Assembly (NCBI GenBank): GCA_945487445.1
Contig: CALYTU010000061.1
Span: forward strand, 1-8,945
From: an uncultured Clostridia bacterium
GTDB taxonomy: Bacteria > Bacillota > Clostridia > Oscillospirales > Oscillospiraceae
DNA length: 8,945 bases
Direction: 5' to 3'
Both the position numbers and the translations under genes were made by a program. Below are positions 6,095 to 8,945 of the stretch, in pieces (the first letter of the stretch is position 1; each line of letters begins with the position of its first letter). Under the pieces are notes generated by a model that was not told the origin of the DNA, ran no database searches, and was given only the letters and a program-made list of their open reading frames with translations.

Positions 6095-7723
6095 ATGGAT
6101 AACGCTGATCGAGCCGGTCTGTCCCGGCGCTGGCGGGAGCTGCCACAGGCAGTCCGCGCGGCCTTTCTCTGCTGCTTTGCTGCGGGCTTTTTTACCCACA
6201 TTTTTGCGTTTACAAATATCATTCCCAATGCCGACGGAATCTCCCGCGTGGCTGACCCCCAGCAAATGACCGTCTCCGGCCGCTGGTTTTTGCATTATGC
6301 CACGGCCTGGAACGGCTTTGTCCAGGCCCCGGCAGTGATCGGCTTCTTTTCGCTCCTGTTTCTGTCTCTGGCGGCGGCCCTGGTGGCGTCGATGCTCCGG
6401 TTACGGAGCGGAATTCTCGGCGGTCTGACCGGGGCTCTGATGGTCGTCTTCCCCTCGGTTGCCTATACCTTCCTCTATCTCTTCACCGCCTCTGCCTATT
6501 GCTTCGGCATTCTGCTGGCTGTCCTGGCGGTCTGGCTTGTCAACCGTTACAAATTCGGTTTTCTAATTGCCGTGCCTCTGCTGGCCTGTTCTGTCGGCAC
6601 CTATCAGGCCTACATTGCCGTGGCAGCCTCCCTGAGCCTGATTTGCGTGGTGCTGTTTGCCCTGGAAGGGGAGCATTCCGCCGGGGAGATTCTTCTGACC
6701 GGTCTGCGGCATCTTGTTTTTCTGATCCTGAGTCTGGCGGTCTATTATGCAGTGCTGCGAATCTTCCTGCGGGTTAAGGACCTGACTCTGCTCAACTACA
6801 AGGGAATCGACAGCTTCGGCGGCGATCTGAACCTGAAAAGTCTTCTGCCCCTGGCAGGCTCGGCCTATTCCACCTTTGTCGATTACTTCTTCGTACCCCA
6901 CAGCTTCGCGCACTATACCACGCCCATTGCCGTTTTGGGCAACGGGCTTCTGGGTCTGATGACTCTCTGGGCCTTTGTGCGGATTGCTGTGCGAAACGGA
7001 TGCGTCAAAAGGCCCGTCGCGCTCGCGCTGACGCTCCTGTTATGTGGGCTGCTGCCGCTTGCTCTGAACCTGACCGTCCTGATGGGCAAGGCCATGCCGA
7101 TCATGCGCTATGCGCTGGTCTTTGCCTATGTCCTTGCGCTGGCGCTTGTGGATCGTGCCGCAGCGGCAGGGGGGGCGGCCGCTGCCTCTGCCGCTCCTTC
7201 ACGTTCCGCCCGCGCAGGCGGGGTGCTGCGTGGGGCCGCCGCCTGCGTATCCGTTCTACTGCTGGTTGTCAGCCTGAACATCGACAACCTGGCCTACACG
7301 GTCTCGGCCACTGCCCATCGGGCCACGGAGTCCTTTGCCACCCGTCTTGTGGAACGTGTGGAGACCACGCCCGGCTATGTTAACGGGATGCCGGTCATTC
7401 TCATCGGCGGCTTCCCCCAGGACGTCTATCACAGTCAGATTGAAGTTTTTTCTCTGGTGACGGATTACAGCAACGTGGCTGACACCGTGATCCCGCTGAA
7501 CAAGCAGGTCTACTACTATCTCAACGACTGGCTGAACGTCACCTGGCAGGAGCCTGATGCGGCCGTTATGCAGGCAATCTCTGACAGCGAGTTTTTCAAG
7601 TCCATGCCGCTCTATCCCAGCGACGGCAGCGTTGTCATTCGGGATGGCCGCGTGATCGTCAAGCTGGCCAAGGCATACAAGCCCAAGAAGGACTACGAGA
7701 TCGCCTACGAAAACCGACGCTGA
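6095..7723 (+). CDS. GtrII-like membrane glucosyltransferase domain protein
   Basis: This 542-residue polytopic protein fits the Glucos_trans_II (PF14264) layout. A short cytoplasmic start and a first helix (about 22-43) lead to an outward loop with the acidic NADG motif (Asp47) and SGRW (61-64). About nine or ten further helices follow, with GTYQAY between two of them. A C-terminal extracytoplasmic domain of about 150 residues begins near 391 (after VSLNIDN) and contains ILIGGFPQD. Such enzymes transfer glucose from a polyprenyl-phosphate carrier to a surface polymer on the outer face of the membrane. The acidic residue in the first loop is expected to be catalytic, which is a family-based inference. 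An Ala/Gly-rich low-complexity linker (about 352-375) precedes the last helix. ATG 6095 follows GGGAG (6084-6088); the frame is open upstream but overlaps the previous gene. The sugar and acceptor are not known. Confidence 0.85.
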   Translation: MDNADRAGLSRRWRELPQAVRAAFLCCFAAGFFTHIFAFTNIIPNADGISRVADPQQMTVSGRWFLHYATAWNGFVQAPAVIGFFSLLFLSLAAALVASMLRLRSGILGGLTGALMVVFPSVAYTFLYLFTASAYCFGILLAVLAVWLVNRYKFGFLIAVPLLACSVGTYQAYIAVAASLSLICVVLFALEGEHSAGEILLTGLRHLVFLILSLAVYYAVLRIFLRVKDLTLLNYKGIDSFGGDLNLKSLLPLAGSAYSTFVDYFFVPHSFAHYTTPIAVLGNGLLGLMTLWAFVRIAVRNGCVKRPVALALTLLLCGLLPLALNLTVLMGKAMPIMRYALVFAYVLALALVDRAAAAGGAAAASAAPSRSARAGGVLRGAAACVSVLLLVVSLNIDNLAYTVSATAHRATESFATRLVERVETTPGYVNGMPVILIGGFPQDVYHSQIEVFSLVTDYSNVADTVIPLNKQVYYYLNDWLNVTWQEPDAAVMQAISDSEFFKSMPLYPSDGSVVIRDGRVIVKLAKAYKPKKDYEIAYENRR

Positions 7724-7826
7724 ACCAAGCGAACCCGGTTGACTGCCGCGCGGAATCCGAACATCGGGAACAGAAGGCTGCGAGCCTGATGCTTCTCGTT
7801 GTCCGTCATGGTGTGATACGGCGGTC

Positions 7827-7855
7827 TTGCATTCATCTGCTGAATGTGGTATGAT
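7827..7855 (+). promoter_or_regulatory. Promoter with dyad in spacer, upstream of PRT gene
   Basis: TTGCAT (7827-7832) and TATGAT (7850-7855) are separated by exactly 17 bases, a good housekeeping promoter 38 bases before ATG 7893. Within and at the edge of the spacer lies CATTCA-TCTGC-TGAATG (7830-7846), a 6-bp dyad that could be a repressor-binding site. The preceding 7724-7826 region holds only weak small stems and no clear terminator for the glucosyltransferase gene. Confidence 0.65.
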
Positions 7856-7892
7856 AGCACCGATCCAATCCGTCAGAAAGGAGATTCTTGTC

Positions 7893-8453
7893 ATGACCTA
7901 TCCCATTGAGGTTGCCGGACTGCGTCGGGAGCTGCCTCTGTGCCGTGTCAGCGACGATCTGTATGTGGCTGCCTTTATCTGCTTCGGCGACGCCGAGTTA
8001 TGCGTCGCCTGCGCCAGGGAGCTGCTGGGGCTTGTGCCGCCGGAGCAATATGACTACCTTCTCACCTCCGAGGCCAAGAGCATCCCCCTGATCCACGAGA
8101 TGGCCCGTCAATCCGGGGCAAGCAAGTATTTCATTGCCCGGAAGGGACCCAAGACCTATATGCCGGACCCAATCCATGTGGAGCACCGCTCCATCACAAC
8201 CGAGGGCGTCCAGCGGCTCTATCTGGGCCGGGACGACGCGGAGTTGATCCGGGGGAAGCGGATTCTGCTGGTGGATGATGTGATCTCTCAGGGCGGCTCC
8301 ATGCAGGCCATGGAAGCCTTGGTCCGTCTGGCCGGTGGTACGGTGGTGGACCGCATTGCGGTGCTGGCGGAGGGAGACGCCGCCAAGCGGACCGATATTC
8401 GCTTTCTTGGCGTCATCCCGCTGTTCCACGCCGACGGAACCCCCATAGATTAA
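7893..8453 (+). CDS. Adenine-PRT-like phosphoribosyltransferase family protein
   Basis: This 186-residue cytosolic protein has a type I phosphoribosyltransferase fold. The PRPP-binding loop ILLVDDVISQGGS is at 124-136, with the Asp-Asp pair in VDDV. Upstream lie a segment resembling the APRT pyrophosphate-binding region (LLTSEAKSIPLIHEMAR) and a middle KYFIARKGPK. It probably joins a purine-like base to PRPP, but the substrate-specificity region differs enough from housekeeping Apt that I give no symbol. ATG 7893 has AAAGGAG (7877-7883) nine bases upstream; the frame runs back to 7827 across the promoter and is rejected. It has its own promoter and lies 42 bp before a zinc-ribbon gene. A regulatory rather than salvage role, as for some PRT-like proteins, cannot be excluded. 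Confidence 0.85.
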   Translation: MTYPIEVAGLRRELPLCRVSDDLYVAAFICFGDAELCVACARELLGLVPPEQYDYLLTSEAKSIPLIHEMARQSGASKYFIARKGPKTYMPDPIHVEHRSITTEGVQRLYLGRDDAELIRGKRILLVDDVISQGGSMQAMEALVRLAGGTVVDRIAVLAEGDAAKRTDIRFLGVIPLFHADGTPID

Positions 8454-8495
8454 GGCAATCACATCCAAGAACAGTTTAAAGGAAGGAACCAAACG

Positions 8496-8720
8496 ATGGA
8501 TATTCACGAACGCTTCGTACTCCAGTACTGCCCCCACTGCGGCGGAGCGGGTCTGCTGGAGGAAGAGAACGGCTGGTGCTTCTATGCCGTCTGCATGGAC
8601 TGCGGCGCGCAGACCGCACCCTTTTCGTATAAAACGCCCGCCGAGCGGGAGGAAGCAGCGGGAAAGGCCGCCCACCTCTGGAACCTGGGCAAGGTCATCC
8701 GCCAGGAGAACGGCGAATAA
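8496..8720 (+). CDS. Small Lar-like zinc-ribbon protein
   Basis: This 74-residue protein has two CxxC pairs, CPHC (Cys12, Cys15) and CMDC (Cys33, Cys36), about 20 residues apart, expected to bind one zinc. An acidic-to-alpha-helical tail carries AAHLWNLGK. A zinc ribbon followed by a helix ending in A..WN is the arrangement of the Lar restriction-alleviation family (PF14354), common in phages and mobile elements. Here there is no restriction system or prophage nearby, so the name says little about function. AAAGGAAGG (8478-8486) precedes ATG 8496. It is probably transcribed with the phosphoribosyltransferase gene, since the 42-bp gap has no promoter, and a strong hairpin follows its stop. Confidence 0.85.
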   Translation: MDIHERFVLQYCPHCGGAGLLEEENGWCFYAVCMDCGAQTAPFSYKTPAEREEAAGKAAHLWNLGKVIRQENGE

Positions 8721-8730
8721 TTTCAAAATC

Positions 8731-8768
8731 AGCACCCCGAAGCGGCGTAATCACCGCTTCGGGGTGCT
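8731..8768 (+). terminator. 15-bp-stem hairpin ending the PRT-zinc ribbon unit
   Basis: A plus GCACCCCGAAGCGG (8731-8745) pairs perfectly with 8754-8768 around an eight-base loop (CGTAATCA). It begins ten bases after the stop codon. The run after it (TTGCAT) is a poor U-tract for rightward termination. Read leftward, the stem is followed by GATTTTGAAATT, a somewhat better tract, so it may work in both directions. Confidence 0.7.
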
Positions 8769-8835
8769 TGCATCGGAACAGTTCCGCCCAGTTGTAGACG
8801 CACGGTGTACGACACCGCGCTTCCTCCCCCACCCC

Positions 8836-8896
8836 GTCATTCTGATCGCAGCGAAGTCGGTGAATCCGCTCCCTCACTGTCATTCTGAGCGCAGCG
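8836..8896 (+). repeat. Two degenerate GTCATTCTGA-type repeat units
   Basis: GTCATTCTGATCGCAGCG (8836-8853) and GTCATTCTGAGCGCAGCG (8879-8896) differ at one base and are spaced 43 bases apart. The first continues into GAAGTCGGTGAATCC. These belong to the same broad class of dispersed non-coding repeats as the GTCATTTCGA half-units of the 123-bp element, but form a different subfamily. The second unit stops abruptly where copy C begins. A small dyad CGGTGT-ACG-ACACCG (8803-8817) lies upstream. Confidence 0.75.
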
Positions 8897-8945
8897 GTAT
8901 CTATTCAGTAGCCCCATCTGTCATTTCGAACGAAGTGAGAAATCC
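8897..8945 (+). repeat. 123-bp palindromic repeat, copy C (cut by window end)
   Basis: All 49 visible bases equal the first 49 of copy A (350-398), starting at the terminal GTATCTATTCAG. It has the same orientation as A and the opposite to B. The junction with the GTCATTCTGA-type repeat at 8896/8897 fixes the left boundary of the element better than the other copies do. Confidence 0.88.

Noticed and set aside
8803..8817. CGGTGT-ACG-ACACCG dyad as a terminator or operator
   Set aside because: Arms are only six bases, with no T-run and no adjacent gene or promoter to act on.
350..8945. The three 123-bp copies as a CRISPR-like or attachment-site array
   Set aside because: Copies are kilobases apart, in mixed orientation and palindromic, with no spacers, cas genes or integrase nearby.

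Overview
The window reads like a chromosomal segment of a Gram-positive, probably gut-associated Clostridia bacterium (Oscillospiraceae-like; this is inference). The reasons are strong AGGAGG-type ribosome binding sites, GC-rich genes, a RecD2-type helicase, a ComF protein and a TIGR04076 protein. All confident genes lie on the + strand. I see no rRNA, tRNA, CRISPR array, intact transposase or prophage module, and no clearly new defence or biosynthetic system. The most notable content is a set of small non-coding mobile or repeat elements in the spacers.

Layout. Positions 1-881 are a gene-poor, AT-richer stretch. It holds an unrecognised minus-strand open frame, a 123-bp palindromic repeat (copy A, 350-472) that cuts short a minus-strand frame resembling the N-terminus of an ISLre2/UPF0236 transposase, and a large hairpin (629-678). 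Positions 882-4130 hold a small membrane-anchored protein, recD2 (DNA helicase) and a comF-type phosphoribosyltransferase that overlaps recD2 by ATGA. Copy B of the 123-bp repeat (4152-4274) lies 21 bp after comF. It is inverted relative to copy A and identical to it, so the recD2 block sits between inverted repeats.

Positions 4496-5471 hold a YgjP/DUF45-type zinc metalloprotease-fold protein and a TIGR04076 protein, separated by a 17-bp-stem hairpin. Next comes a 143-bp non-coding element (5493-5635) with 14-bp terminal inverted repeats and a perfect 9-bp target-site duplication, i.e. a clear MITE. A promoter lies directly beside it. This promoter drives a two-gene unit: a 125-residue four-helix membrane protein followed by a GtrII-like membrane glucosyltransferase (6095-7723). 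The pair probably acts in decorating a cell-surface polymer.

Positions 7827-8720 hold a well-formed promoter with a dyad in its spacer, an adenine-phosphoribosyltransferase-like protein and a 74-residue Lar-like zinc-ribbon protein, followed by a 15-bp-stem terminator-like hairpin. The window ends in two degenerate 'GTCATTCTGA' repeats. The second is cut off by a third copy (C) of the 123-bp element, which runs off the end.
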